A DNA stretch of 64,000 nucleotides from Kribbella steppae (GCF_004342025.1 NZ_SLWN01000012.1:62001-126000); one strand, 5' to 3'. Counted from the stretch's first letter, positions 33,196 to 41,300 are shown. The notes: generated from the sequence alone by a model not told the origin. Numbers and translations are program-made.

Positions 33196-33852
33196 GTGGC
33201 TGCTGATGTGGACCTTGTCCTGCCGTGCCTGAACGAGGCGACCGCTCTGCCGTGGGTGCTCGCCCGGTTGCCGGACGGCGTCCGGGCGGTTGTCGTGGAC
33301 AACGGTTCGACTGACGGCTCGGCCGAGATCGCCGCCGCTCTCGGAGCCACCGTGATCTCGTGTGAGCTTCGCGGTTACGGCGCCGCCTGCCACGCCGGGC
33401 TGGAAGCGGCGACGGCCGAGGTGGTGGCATTTCTCGACGCGGACGCGTCGCTCGATCCCCGTCAGCTCGTTCGCGTCACCGCGCCGGTCCTGGCCGGCCG
33501 GGCCGATCTGATGCTCGGCCGGCGTCGCCCGATCACTCGCGGCGCGTGGCCGTGGCACCTCCGCCTCGCCAACGCGGAGCTCGCTCGCCGCATCCACCGC
33601 CGGACCGGGATCCGTCTGCACGATCTTGGCCCGATGCGCGCCGCTCATCGGCAATCGCTGCTGGATCTCGCACTGACCGACCGGCGATCCGGCTATCCGC
33701 TGGAGACCGTGGTCAAGGCGGCTGACGCCGGCTGGCGGATCGCCGAGGTCGATGTGGACTACTTGCCCCGGTCAGGTCGTTCGAAGGTGACCGGTACGCC
33801 GCTCGGCGCCGTACGAGCGGTCAAGGACATGACCAAGGTGCTGATCGCATGA
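33196..33852 (+). CDS. GT2-family glycosyltransferase (TIGR04283-like)
   Basis: A 218-residue GT-A glycosyltransferase. It shows LVLPCLNEATALPWVL, the nucleotide-binding VVVDNGSTDGSAEIA, and the metal-binding FLDADAS (about 81-87). It resembles the GT2 partner that accompanies DUF2064 proteins, and a DUF2064 gene indeed follows with an ATGA overlap. The sugar donor and acceptor are unknown. GTG 33196 is a plausible start without a clear ribosome site. It diverges from the broken response regulator gene. Confidence 0.85.
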   Translation: MAADVDLVLPCLNEATALPWVLARLPDGVRAVVVDNGSTDGSAEIAAALGATVISCELRGYGAACHAGLEAATAEVVAFLDADASLDPRQLVRVTAPVLAGRADLMLGRRRPITRGAWPWHLRLANAELARRIHRRTGIRLHDLGPMRAAHRQSLLDLALTDRRSGYPLETVVKAADAGWRIAEVDVDYLPRSGRSKVTGTPLGAVRAVKDMTKVLIA

Positions 33853-35177
33853 ACGCCGGCACGCTGATCGTGATCGCGAAAGAACCGATTCCCGGCCATG
33901 TGAAGACCCGCCTGCAGACAGAGTTCACCCCCGGCGAGGCCGCTGCGCTGGCCCGTGCTTCCCTCGCCGATACCCTGGCCGCCGTCCGGAAGACGCCCGT
34001 ACTGCGCTATGTCCTGGCGCTGGACGGGATGGCCGGACCGTGGTTGCCGGACGGGTTCTCGGTGATCGCTCAGCGCGGCACCGGTCTCGACGAGCGGCTG
34101 GCCGCAGCGTTCGAGGACGCGTACGCCGGATCGCCGATGATGCTGATCGGCATGGACACGCCGCAGGTGACTCCCGTGCTGCTCGGAACCGACTGGTCGG
34201 GGTACGACGCTGTGCTGGGGCTGACCGATGACGGCGGCTATTGGTGCCTTGGCCTGCGCGAACCCGATCGGCGTGCGCTGGTCGGAGTACCCATGTCGAC
34301 GGATCACACCGGGGTCGACCAGCTGGCCAGACTCGAGCTGCTCGGCTACCGGGTGAAGCTGCTGCCGACGCTTCGGGACATGGATACCCCACCGGACGCG
34401 GCGGCGATCGCGGCCGGCTTTCCCGACCTGCGGATGTCGCGGCTGCATCGACGGCTGCAGCACGCGGCACATCCGGCACTGCTCTTCGAGAAGGCCCTCG
34501 ACGGTGGACGAGTGGTCGTCACCGGCACCGACGGGCTGGCGGTTCCGGCGTTGTCCGAGATGGACCGCTGGCGGGCGCCCGCGGATGCGGTGGATCGGAT
34601 CGCCTTGAGCCGTTGCGAGGGACCGGTGCTGGACATCGGCTGCGGTCCCGGGCGGATTGTGACGGCGCTCGCCGAGCAGGGGATTGCGGCGCTGGGCGTC
34701 GATATCTCCGCCCACGCCGTACGGCTCACGACCGACCGTGGCGCCGCCGCGCTGCGTCGGGCGGTGCAGGAACCGCTGCCTGGCGAGGGACGCTGGGGGA
34801 GTGTCCTGCTGATGGACGGCAACATCGGCATCGGGGGCGCCCCGGATGTCCTGCTGCGACGCTGTGCCGAACTCGTCCGGCCGAACGGGGTGGTCCTGGT
34901 CGAGGTCGATCCAGACGACGGCCTCGACGACTCCGGTGCGATCGTCCTGCGGAGCGCGAACGGACGCCGGTCGAGACCATTGCCCTGGGCAAGAGTTGGG
35001 AGCCGCGCGATCATCCGGCACGGCCGCGCCGCTGGGCTGCTCGCCACCGAGGACTGGCGCGCCGACGGCCGGGCCTTCCTCACCTTCCGCCGCTCGCCGG
35101 CCGGCACCACAGCAGGAGACTCCTGGGTTCACCCGCCCCATCAGGCCCAGGCACACGGCCTCCGCCGGGTCTGGTGA
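33849..35177 (+). CDS. DUF2064 glycosyltransferase-like protein fused to class I methyltransferase
   Basis: A 442-residue fusion. Residues about 1-205 form the DUF2064/TIGR04282 domain (LIVIAKEPIPGHVKTRL, GMDTPQVTP, TDDGGYWCLGL, then DMDTPPD), the group annotated in arsenosugar-type pathways. Residues about 255-400 form a SAM-dependent methyltransferase with motif I VLDIGCGPGRIVTALAE and post-I LGVDIS. Fusion implies that glycosyl or nucleotidyl transfer and methylation are consecutive steps. It overlaps the GT2 gene (ATGA) and the following membrane gene (TGATG), so all three are translated together. Confidence 0.85.
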   Translation: MNAGTLIVIAKEPIPGHVKTRLQTEFTPGEAAALARASLADTLAAVRKTPVLRYVLALDGMAGPWLPDGFSVIAQRGTGLDERLAAAFEDAYAGSPMMLIGMDTPQVTPVLLGTDWSGYDAVLGLTDDGGYWCLGLREPDRRALVGVPMSTDHTGVDQLARLELLGYRVKLLPTLRDMDTPPDAAAIAAGFPDLRMSRLHRRLQHAAHPALLFEKALDGGRVVVTGTDGLAVPALSEMDRWRAPADAVDRIALSRCEGPVLDIGCGPGRIVTALAEQGIAALGVDISAHAVRLTTDRGAAALRRAVQEPLPGEGRWGSVLLMDGNIGIGGAPDVLLRRCAELVRPNGVVLVEVDPDDGLDDSGAIVLRSANGRRSRPLPWARVGSRAIIRHGRAAGLLATEDWRADGRAFLTFRRSPAGTTAGDSWVHPPHQAQAHGLRRVW

Positions 35178-36652
35178 TGGTCGCTGTGCAGCGGCCATCC
35201 AGCAGCTTGCGCCGTCCAGCCGTCGGTGGGCCGGCCCGGGCCTCCCTGCGCGGGCTGCCGCTCGCGATCGGCGGACTAGTCAGTGTTGTGGGCAGCACGG
35301 CAGTCATCGCCACGGCCTCGGCAGCCTGGTGGCCGAACCTCGTCCTGGTGGCGGCGATGCTCCTGCTTGGCGGGATCGCCTGGATGATCACGCGTCGCCC
35401 CGCAGGCCCTCGCGCGGTGCTCGGCATCCTCGCGTTCGCCGCGGTGTGCCAGGTGCCGGGTCTCACTCTTGCACCGATCACCAGCACAGATGCCTACCGC
35501 TACGTCTGGGACGGACGCGTGCAGCTCTCCGGTACGTCGCCGTACTCGCATGTGCCGCTCGACGACGCACTGGCGAGGCTCCGCGACCCGATCCTCTTTC
35601 CCGGTCTCTCGCCGGCAGACCGGTCCGGTGTCACCGGCCCACCGCGCATCCCCCATGATCCAGCCGCGCTCACCGCGCTCTCGGCCGACGATCCACGCAC
35701 GCGGATCAATCGCCCACGGGTCCCGACCATCTACCCGCCGGTGGCCCAGGCCTACTTCACCGCCGTCGCATTCCTCACCCCGTGGTCGGCCGGCACCTTC
35801 GGGCTCCAACTGGCAGCCGCCGCACTCGCCGTCGGCGTGACGGCGCTGCTTGCCACCGAACTACGCCGCCGCAACCGGGATCCCCGCTGGGCGGTCCTGT
35901 GGGGGTGGTCGCCGATTGTCGCCCTCGAGGCCGGCAGCGCCGCCCACATCGACGTACTCGCTGCCGCGCTCCTCGTTGCCGCAGTCATCACGGCCGCCCG
36001 GCGTGCACCAGTGATCACCGGGCTTCTTCTTGGCGCGGCGGCCAGTGTCAAGCTTCTGCCGCTCCTGCTTCTGCCGGCCTTCACAGCGGTGCGGCGACAC
36101 GGCCTCACGACCCCGCTCGTGGCTGTTGGGACCTTCGTGGCGAGCTACGTCCCGTACGTCCTTGCCGTCGGCACCTTGGTGGTCGGGTTCCTGCCCGGCT
36201 ATCTCGGGCAGGAAGGGTTCTCCGACGGCAGCTCCCGCTCGGCGATTCTGGGTCTCGTGTTGCCTCCGATGGCCCGTCAGCTCGTCACCGCAGTCCTCGC
36301 GATTGCCCTTGCACTGCTGGCGATCCGCCTGCACGGTCGGCAACCGATCGCGGTCACCTGCTGCTGGCTGTACGGCGCAGCACTCTTGCTGACTACGCCG
36401 ACCTATCCCTGGTACGGCGTTCCGCTCATCGCCCTCGCCGTACTCGCCGGCCGGGCCGAGTGGCTCGCCGTACCCGTGGCTTCCTATCTGGCCTACGCGA
36501 GCTTCGGCCACGAGCTGCGACAAGGGCTGATCCACCTCACCGCGGCCCTGACAGTCATCACCGCAATCTCACTACGCCACAGATCGGGACTGCGGCGTGG
36601 GCCTGTGCCGCGAGCCGGAGGATCTGCCGCCGGCATGATCCCTCCCTCGTGA
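35177..36652 (+). CDS. GT87-like polyprenol-dependent mannosyltransferase-type membrane protein
   Basis: A 491-residue membrane protein with about eleven helices. The first outside loop carries TSTDAYRYVWDGRVQ, the Asp/Arg-rich catalytic loop seen in GT-C enzymes of the DUF2029/GT87 type, followed by PRVPTIYPPVAQAYF. These enzymes transfer mannose or arabinose from lipid-linked donors outside the membrane. ATG 35177 overlaps the stop of the fusion gene; a GTG three bases earlier is equally possible. It would complete export-side glycosylation in this cluster, which is inference. Confidence 0.8.
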   Translation: MVAVQRPSSSLRRPAVGGPARASLRGLPLAIGGLVSVVGSTAVIATASAAWWPNLVLVAAMLLLGGIAWMITRRPAGPRAVLGILAFAAVCQVPGLTLAPITSTDAYRYVWDGRVQLSGTSPYSHVPLDDALARLRDPILFPGLSPADRSGVTGPPRIPHDPAALTALSADDPRTRINRPRVPTIYPPVAQAYFTAVAFLTPWSAGTFGLQLAAAALAVGVTALLATELRRRNRDPRWAVLWGWSPIVALEAGSAAHIDVLAAALLVAAVITAARRAPVITGLLLGAAASVKLLPLLLLPAFTAVRRHGLTTPLVAVGTFVASYVPYVLAVGTLVVGFLPGYLGQEGFSDGSSRSAILGLVLPPMARQLVTAVLAIALALLAIRLHGRQPIAVTCCWLYGAALLLTTPTYPWYGVPLIALAVLAGRAEWLAVPVASYLAYASFGHELRQGLIHLTAALTVITAISLRHRSGLRRGPVPRAGGSAAGMIPPS

Positions 36653-36689
36653 GATCAGTGCCGGAAGGACGTTCTGGCGTTGCGTCCGT

Positions 36690-36728
36690 ATTGACTTCCA
36701 GAAGTACCTCAGTGAGTATTGAGTCAAT
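36690..36728 (+). promoter_or_regulatory. ars promoter/operator, leaderless
   Basis: TTGACT (36691-36696), an 18-bp spacer and AGTATT (36715-36720) form a sigma-A-like promoter. The expected start point is about 36727, the A of the ATG, so the mRNA would be leaderless. An inverted repeat ATTGACT/AGTCAAT (36690-36696 and 36722-36728) spans it and would suit repressor binding by the ArsR domain of the first gene. Confidence 0.5.
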
Positions 36729-37428
36729 GGACCTTGAGCAGAACTCTCTGGTTGACCGGGCTCGCGTGCATGCGGCGCTGGGGGATCCGGCGCGGCTGGC
36801 GATTGTCGATGCGTTGGCGCTGGGGGATGCGGCGCCGGGGGAGTTGGGGGCTGTGCTGGGGATGCCGACGAACTTGGTGGCACATCACTTGAAGGTGTTG
36901 CAGGAGGCTGGGGTGGTGGTGCGCGGGCGGTCGGAAGGGGATCACCGGCGTACGTACGTGCGGTTGGTGCCGGAGACGTTGGCGATGGTGAGTAGTCCTT
37001 TGTTGGCTGATGTGCCGCGGGTGGTGTTTGTGTGTACACATAACTCGGCCCGGTCGCAGTTGGCGGCCGCGATCTGGTCGCGGCGTAGTCAGGTGCCGGC
37101 GGCGTCCGCGGGGACTCGGCCTGCGGAGCGAGTGCATCCGCGGGCGGTGAAGGTCGGGCGGCGGCACGGACTCGATCCGGCCAAGTGGCGTACGGCTCAG
37201 GTGAGTGATGTGGTGAAGCCGGACGACCTGGTGATCGCCGTGTGCGATATCGCGTATGAGCATCTGCCGGCCGAAGCGCGGCCGCGGGTGCATTGGTCGG
37301 TGCCCGATCCGGCGCCGGTGAACACGGATACGGCGTTCGAGGCGGCGTACGACGAGATCGCCGGCCGGATCGATCGGCTGGCGCCATTGGTTTCGCCCTC
37401 TGAGGCGAACCGATCGAGGAGTGGATGA
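36727..37428 (+). CDS. ArsR-ArsC fusion: arsenic repressor with arsenate reductase domain
   Basis: A 233-residue fusion. Residues about 10-95 form an ArsR winged helix (RVHAALGDPARLAIVDALALG, then TNLVAHHLKVLQEAGVV). Residues about 105-225 form a low-molecular-weight phosphatase-type domain with the catalytic loop FVCTHNSARSQLAAA. The C-terminal domain lacks the CGDACP segment found in the two stand-alone ArsC proteins downstream. It may therefore sense or bind rather than reduce arsenate. It is first of four genes that overlap by four bases each. Confidence 0.88.
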   Translation: MDLEQNSLVDRARVHAALGDPARLAIVDALALGDAAPGELGAVLGMPTNLVAHHLKVLQEAGVVVRGRSEGDHRRTYVRLVPETLAMVSSPLLADVPRVVFVCTHNSARSQLAAAIWSRRSQVPAASAGTRPAERVHPRAVKVGRRHGLDPAKWRTAQVSDVVKPDDLVIAVCDIAYEHLPAEARPRVHWSVPDPAPVNTDTAFEAAYDEIAGRIDRLAPLVSPSEANRSRSG

Positions 37429-38096
37429 TGACCGGAATCTCTGGGTACCACCGCGAAGACCTCTCCATAGATCAGCAGTTGGCGTTGCGGACGGCGGTGT
37501 CCAGGCTGGGGGAGCAGTTCGCCGGCATCTACGGCGTGGAGACGATCGAGCGGTTCCTGCACTCGAGCTATGACCAGTTCGCGACCGGCAGTACGGTGCC
37601 GAACTTTCTACCCCTGCTGGCTGAGCGGTTCGCTCGTCAGCGGCTGACCGCACTGGCGCGGGTCGAGGGTCATCACGACGATGATCGTCCGGTTGTCCTG
37701 TTCCTCTGCGTGCACAACGCCGGCCGCAGCCAGATGGCGCTGGGGTTCTTCGAGCACCTGGTCGGTGATCGGGCGATCGGCTGGTCGGGCGGCTCGGAGC
37801 CAGGTGTCGAGGTGAATCAGGCCGCGGTCGTGTCGATGGCCGAGCGCGGGATCGACATCTCGACCGAGTATCCGAAGCCTTGGACCGACGAGGTCGTCCG
37901 GGCGGCTGACGTCGTCGTCAGCATGGGCTGCGGTGATGCGTGCCCGATCTTCCCCGGCAAGCGGTACGAGGATTGGGTCTTGGACGACCCGGCCGGGCTT
38001 GACGTCGCCGAGGTTCGTCCGATCCGGGACGAGATCGAGCGACGGGTCCGCCAGTTGCTCGACCAGCTCGCCGTACCTGCTGCGAGCGGCCGGTGA
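37425..38096 (+). CDS. arsC: Arsenate reductase with N-terminal helical domain
   Basis: A 223-residue protein. An N-terminal three-helix domain (about 15-80, LRTAVSRLGEQFAGIYGVE, then FLPLLAERFARQRL) precedes an LMW-phosphatase-type reductase. The catalytic loop is FLCVHNAGRSQMA, and the second cysteine region is SMGCGDACPIFPGKRYEDW. It reduces arsenate to arsenite, with mycothiol or thioredoxin as likely reductant in actinobacteria. The first ATG overlaps the previous stop. The extra N-terminal domain is seen in many actinobacterial ArsC proteins and may aid dimerisation. Confidence 0.92.
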   Translation: MMTGISGYHREDLSIDQQLALRTAVSRLGEQFAGIYGVETIERFLHSSYDQFATGSTVPNFLPLLAERFARQRLTALARVEGHHDDDRPVVLFLCVHNAGRSQMALGFFEHLVGDRAIGWSGGSEPGVEVNQAAVVSMAERGIDISTEYPKPWTDEVVRAADVVVSMGCGDACPIFPGKRYEDWVLDDPAGLDVAEVRPIRDEIERRVRQLLDQLAVPAASGR

Positions 38097-38830
38097 ACAC
38101 CGCTCCACTCTGGCGACGGGCAGTTGCCGAAGGCATCGGAACCGGTCTGCTGGTCACGGTCGTCGTCGGCTCGGGGATCGCCGCCGCGAAGCTGTCGCCG
38201 AACGATGTCGGACTCCAGTTGCTGGAGAACGCGTTCGCGACCGCGCTTGGTCTCGCCGTACTCATTCTGATGGTCGGGCCGCTATCCGGTGCGCACTTCA
38301 ACCCGGTGGTGTCGGGCGTCGACTGGTGGCTCGGTCGACGTACCGGGGGCGGTCTGACATCGCGTGACCTCGGCGCCTACGTTCCGGCGCAGATCGTCGG
38401 TGCGGTGCTGGGCGCCGTACTGGCCAATCTCATGTACGGCGAAGCCGCGGTGTCCTGGTCGACGACGGAACGCAGCGCCGGGCACCTCTGGCTCGGCGAG
38501 GTCGTTGCGACGGCCGGGCTGATCGTGCTGATCTTCGCGCTGGTCTCGTCCGGGCGAGCCTCGTACGCGCCGGCCGCGGTCGGCGCGTACATCGGGTCGG
38601 CGTACTGGTTCACCTCGTCGACCTCGTTCGCGAATCCAGCGGTCACGATCGGGCGGGCGTTCAGCGACACCTTCGCGGGCATCGCACCGGCGTCACTACC
38701 CGGCTTCGTGATCGCACAGTTCATCGGCGCAGTGGTCGGCGTCGGGCTGTTGGCTGTGCTGTATCCAACGGCGGGGCGAGCCGCGAGCGAGGTCGTCACC
38801 ACCTCTCAAACCACTGGAGTGTCATCGTGA
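38093..38830 (+). CDS. Aquaporin/aquaglyceroporin of the ars operon
   Basis: A 245-residue six-helix channel with two half-helix motifs: HFNPVVS (NPV, about 64-70) and SFANPAVT (NPA, about 182-189). AqpS-like channels in ars operons let arsenite leave down its gradient after ArsC has reduced arsenate. There is no ArsB or Acr3 pump in the operon, so this channel is the probable exit route. GTG 38093 overlaps the ArsC stop; its own stop overlaps the next GTG. Confidence 0.9.
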   Translation: MNTAPLWRRAVAEGIGTGLLVTVVVGSGIAAAKLSPNDVGLQLLENAFATALGLAVLILMVGPLSGAHFNPVVSGVDWWLGRRTGGGLTSRDLGAYVPAQIVGAVLGAVLANLMYGEAAVSWSTTERSAGHLWLGEVVATAGLIVLIFALVSSGRASYAPAAVGAYIGSAYWFTSSTSFANPAVTIGRAFSDTFAGIAPASLPGFVIAQFIGAVVGVGLLAVLYPTAGRAASEVVTTSQTTGVSS

Positions 38831-39228
38831 GCAAGCCCACTGTCCTGTTCGTCTGCGTTCACAACGCAGGTCGGTCGCAGATGGCCGCGGGTTGGTTGCG
38901 GCATCTGGCGGGCGACACGGTCGAGGTCCGGTCTGCTGGTTCGGAACCGCGTGACCAGATCAACCCGGTCGCCGTGGAGGCTATGCGCGAGGTCGGCATC
39001 GACATCACCGGCGCGGTGCCGCAGCTCTTGGAGACCGAGACCGTCCGCGAGAGCGACGTGATCATCACCATGGGCTGCGGCGACGCGTGCCCGGTCTTTC
39101 CTGGTAAGCGGTACGAGGACTGGGAGCTGACCGACCCGGCCGGTCAGCCGATCGAGGTGGTCCGCCAGGTGCGCGACGAGATCCGAAGCCGGGTGGAGAA
39201 GCTCGTCGGCGAGCTCAGCGCCTCCTGA
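38827..39228 (+). CDS. arsC: Arsenate reductase (LMW-PTPase type)
   Basis: A 133-residue stand-alone reductase. The P-loop is FVCVHNAGRSQMAAG (Cys about 11), followed by SAGSEPRDQINPVAVEAM and ITMGCGDACPVFPGKRYEDW, which holds the resolving cysteines. It is the second full ArsC in the operon and about 60 percent similar by eye to the C-terminal part of the first. Keeping two copies may reflect different reductants. GTG 38827 overlaps the aquaporin stop. No obvious terminator follows. Confidence 0.93.
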   Translation: MSKPTVLFVCVHNAGRSQMAAGWLRHLAGDTVEVRSAGSEPRDQINPVAVEAMREVGIDITGAVPQLLETETVRESDVIITMGCGDACPVFPGKRYEDWELTDPAGQPIEVVRQVRDEIRSRVEKLVGELSAS

Positions 39229-39365
39229 ACACCTGCTCAGTCGAGCGACACGGTCAGGCGGACGCGGGTGTCGGGACGGACACGAACGTCGACAGCCAGG
39301 TCAGGCGCTCGGGCAGCGGCCAGTAGCAGACCCACGTGCCACGGCGCTGGCCGTCACCCGAACGG

Positions 39366-39881
39366 TCAGTTGTCCAGCGTGAGTTGCCGCCGGTGGAAGT
39401 CGAAGTGCTGGGTCGGGAAGCGGTAGACGTCCGCCAGTGTCATGTAGTCCTTGAAGAACGGATCCCATCGCGCCGGGTAGTACATGCCCCGCGCCAAATC
39501 CGACTCGCTCTCCGCGTCCAGCCGCCGATGCAGCTTGTCGATGACATGATCGAACATCACCACCATGCGCTCGGGGCTCATCGTGTTGCCGCCGGCGTAC
39601 GAACCCAGGAAGTTCACGACATCGAACGGTTTGGTCCCTGCGTTCAGCAGCCGCGCGTATGACCGGCTGGCTCCGTCGGGTAGGTGCCCGAACACCCGCA
39701 CCAGTCGCAGTAGGGCCCGGATGATCAGATACCCGAGCAGTATGTGGAAGAGCAGTTGCCTGTTGCTCCACCGCGTCCCGTTTGACGGTCTGCGCAAAGC
39801 GGACTCGTCGGCTTGCTCAACCAGTTGATGGAATTCGCGTCGAACGCGCTCCCATTCCTCGTGCGCCAGACTCCGCTCCAT
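39366..39881 (-). CDS. DinB-superfamily four-helix protein
   Basis: A 171-residue helical protein. The start (EEWERVRREFHQLVEQADE) and the TRWSNRQLLFHILLGYLII segment resemble DinB/MycI-like bundles, which often bind a metal through three histidines and act as thiol transferases. Candidate ligands are H66 in LLFHIL, H111 in FDHVIDK and the C-terminal QHFDFHRRQL. The thiol cofactor would be mycothiol in actinobacteria; this is inference. It is convergent with the ars operon and diverges from the Clp-like regulator gene. Confidence 0.7.
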   Translation of the reverse strand: MERSLAHEEWERVRREFHQLVEQADESALRRPSNGTRWSNRQLLFHILLGYLIIRALLRLVRVFGHLPDGASRSYARLLNAGTKPFDVVNFLGSYAGGNTMSPERMVVMFDHVIDKLHRRLDAESESDLARGMYYPARWDPFFKDYMTLADVYRFPTQHFDFHRRQLTLDN

Positions 39882-39937
39882 GTCTCATGGTCGGTCGCGA
39901 TGGTGCGCGCGCCAACTACCTGGAGCCGCACGTCGGT

Positions 39938-39989
39938 CGACAATGTGATCTTGTCGTCGTCGCACTCGACAACGTAAGGTTGTCGAGTG
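39938..39989 (+). promoter_or_regulatory. Double palindromic operator overlapping a leaderless promoter
   Basis: Two inverted repeats share the half-site CGACAA: CGACAA-N7-TTGTCG (39938-39956) and the perfect 11-bp repeat CACTCGACAAC-GTAAG-GTTGTCGAGTG (39963-39989). TTGTCG (39951-39956) and TAAGGT (39975-39980), 18 bp apart, could be the -35 and -10 hexamers. That predicts a start at the GTG 39987 itself. A dimeric repressor bound here would cover the promoter and start codon. Confidence 0.6.
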
Positions 39990-40865
39990 GATGTGAGTAC
40001 GCGGGCATTGATCGAGGCTGTGGTCAGTCAGTCGCCTACGCAGGATCCGCTCGTGCTGCTCGAGACGGCGGTGAGAGTTGCCGAGCAGGTCGGCGGCATG
40101 GCCGACGGGATGGTGGATCACTACGTCGGCGCCGCCCGGGCGGCTGGGTTGTCGTGGACTGTGATCGGCGAGCGGTTGGGGGTCTCCAAGCAGGCCGCGC
40201 GGCAGCGATTCTCGCCTCGATTGGAGGGCCAGAGCGGTACGGCGGTGAGCGCTGAACTGCCTGCCTTGGAGCCACGGCTGCTGGCCTGTTTGGAGGTCGC
40301 ACGTGCGGCCGCTGAGGCTGAGGACAGTGTGACCGGGACGCAGCATCTACTGCTCGGGCTGTTGCACGTCGGCGTGGCCGCGAATGTGCTCGACCGGCTC
40401 GGTGTGACGCGCGAGGCTGTGAGTGAAGCGGCCGGCCGACTCTTGACGTCTCGTGACGCCGGCGGTGAGCGCGTTGTCGGCGATGGTGAAGCGGAGGGCG
40501 CGGTCGTCGGAGCGCGTCGCTTGGCCGCGAGCAGAGGGCAGAACCTGACGCGGACCGAGCATCTCTTGTTCGCGCTGGCGGTCGACACCGGCTCGTCGGC
40601 CCGGCGAGTGCTCGACGATCTGGGGGTTGAGCCGGCGCGGGTGAAGAAGGAGTTCGCTGACCTGAATCCGCCGCCACCGCGGTCCGGACGGCGTGGTCGT
40701 CGTACCGGGAAGCCTGATCGGGATGGGCTGGCTTGCTCGTTCTGCGGGTGCAGTGACCCTGACCGAGTGATGGTCAACGGTCCCGGCGTGCGGATCTGCA
40801 GTGAGTGCGTCGTACTGGCGACGGACATCGTCGCGACCGCCGCTGGACCGGTCGACGGGGATTAG
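39987..40865 (+). CDS. HTH, ClpN-type and C4 zinc-finger protein lacking an ATPase
   Basis: A 292-residue protein of unusual layout. Residues about 40-75 contain a sigma-4-like HTH (LSWTVIGERLGVSKQAARQRF). Residues about 90-230 form Clp N-terminal repeats (TQHLLLGLLHVGVAANVLDRLGV and RTEHLLFALAVDTGSSARRVL). Residues about 250-285 form a ClpX-type zinc finger (CSFCGC, then CSECV). No AAA+ motor is present, so it cannot unfold proteins itself. It may be a DNA-binding adaptor or a decoy for Clp substrates. GTG 39987 lies inside the operator, which suggests autoregulation. Confidence 0.8.
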   Translation: MDVSTRALIEAVVSQSPTQDPLVLLETAVRVAEQVGGMADGMVDHYVGAARAAGLSWTVIGERLGVSKQAARQRFSPRLEGQSGTAVSAELPALEPRLLACLEVARAAAEAEDSVTGTQHLLLGLLHVGVAANVLDRLGVTREAVSEAAGRLLTSRDAGGERVVGDGEAEGAVVGARRLAASRGQNLTRTEHLLFALAVDTGSSARRVLDDLGVEPARVKKEFADLNPPPPRSGRRGRRTGKPDRDGLACSFCGCSDPDRVMVNGPGVRICSECVVLATDIVATAAGPVDGD

Positions 40866-40875
40866 CGTTGCGGGG

Positions 40876-40907
40876 TTGACTCTGTAGCCAGGTCCAGGGT
40901 TCACGAT
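40876..40907 (+). promoter_or_regulatory. MerR-type promoter with 20-bp spacer
   Basis: TTGACT (40876-40881) and CACGAT (40902-40907) are separated by 20 bp, the long spacing that MerR-family activators correct by bending DNA. An imperfect dyad ACTCTGTA/TCCAGGGT lies between them (40879-40900). The predicted start is near the ATG at 40914, so the mRNA is close to leaderless. Confidence 0.65.
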
Positions 40908-40913
40908 GGGGGC

Positions 40914-41300
40914 ATGCGAACGAGTGAGCTGGCCGATCGGGCTGGGGTGAACACCGAGACGCTGCGGTACTACGAGAGGCGTGGGCTACTGGATGAGCCG
41001 CCGCGGACGCCGGGAGGTTACCGGGACTATCCGGTAGCGGCCGTGGAGTTGCTGCGGTTCGTGAAGCGTGCGCGGGAACTCGGGTTCACGCTCGACGAGG
41101 TGGAGGAGTTGCTTCACCTCGACGACGGCGGTCCGGACAGCTGTGATGCGGCGCGAGCATTGGCCGAGCATCGGCGCGATGATCTGGCGGCGCGGATCGC
41201 GGATCTGCAGCGGATGCATGCTTCGTTGTCCGAGTTGGTGAGGACGTGCGATCTCCCCAGGGCGGATCGATGCTGCGCGTTGCTCGAGGCGGTCCGATGA
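40914..41300 (+). CDS. merR: MerR-family mercury-responsive regulator
   Basis: A 128-residue MerR protein. The DNA-binding part is TSELADRAGVNTETLRYYERRGLL (about 3-26). The dimerisation helix leads to a metal site with Cys77, Cys112 and Cys120/121, spaced like the three Hg(II)-binding cysteines of MerR. It should activate the following merB locus from the long-spacer promoter upstream. Its TGA overlaps the ATG of the next frame. Confidence 0.9.
   Translation: MRTSELADRAGVNTETLRYYERRGLLDEPPRTPGGYRDYPVAAVELLRFVKRARELGFTLDEVEELLHLDDGGPDSCDAARALAEHRRDDLAARIADLQRMHASLSELVRTCDLPRADRCCALLEAVR

Noticed and set aside
39237..39350. Short minus-strand frame ending DTRVRLTVSLD after the ars operon
   Set aside because: It looks slightly like a protein C-terminus but is only about 37 codons, bounded by a stop, with no start and no recognised family.
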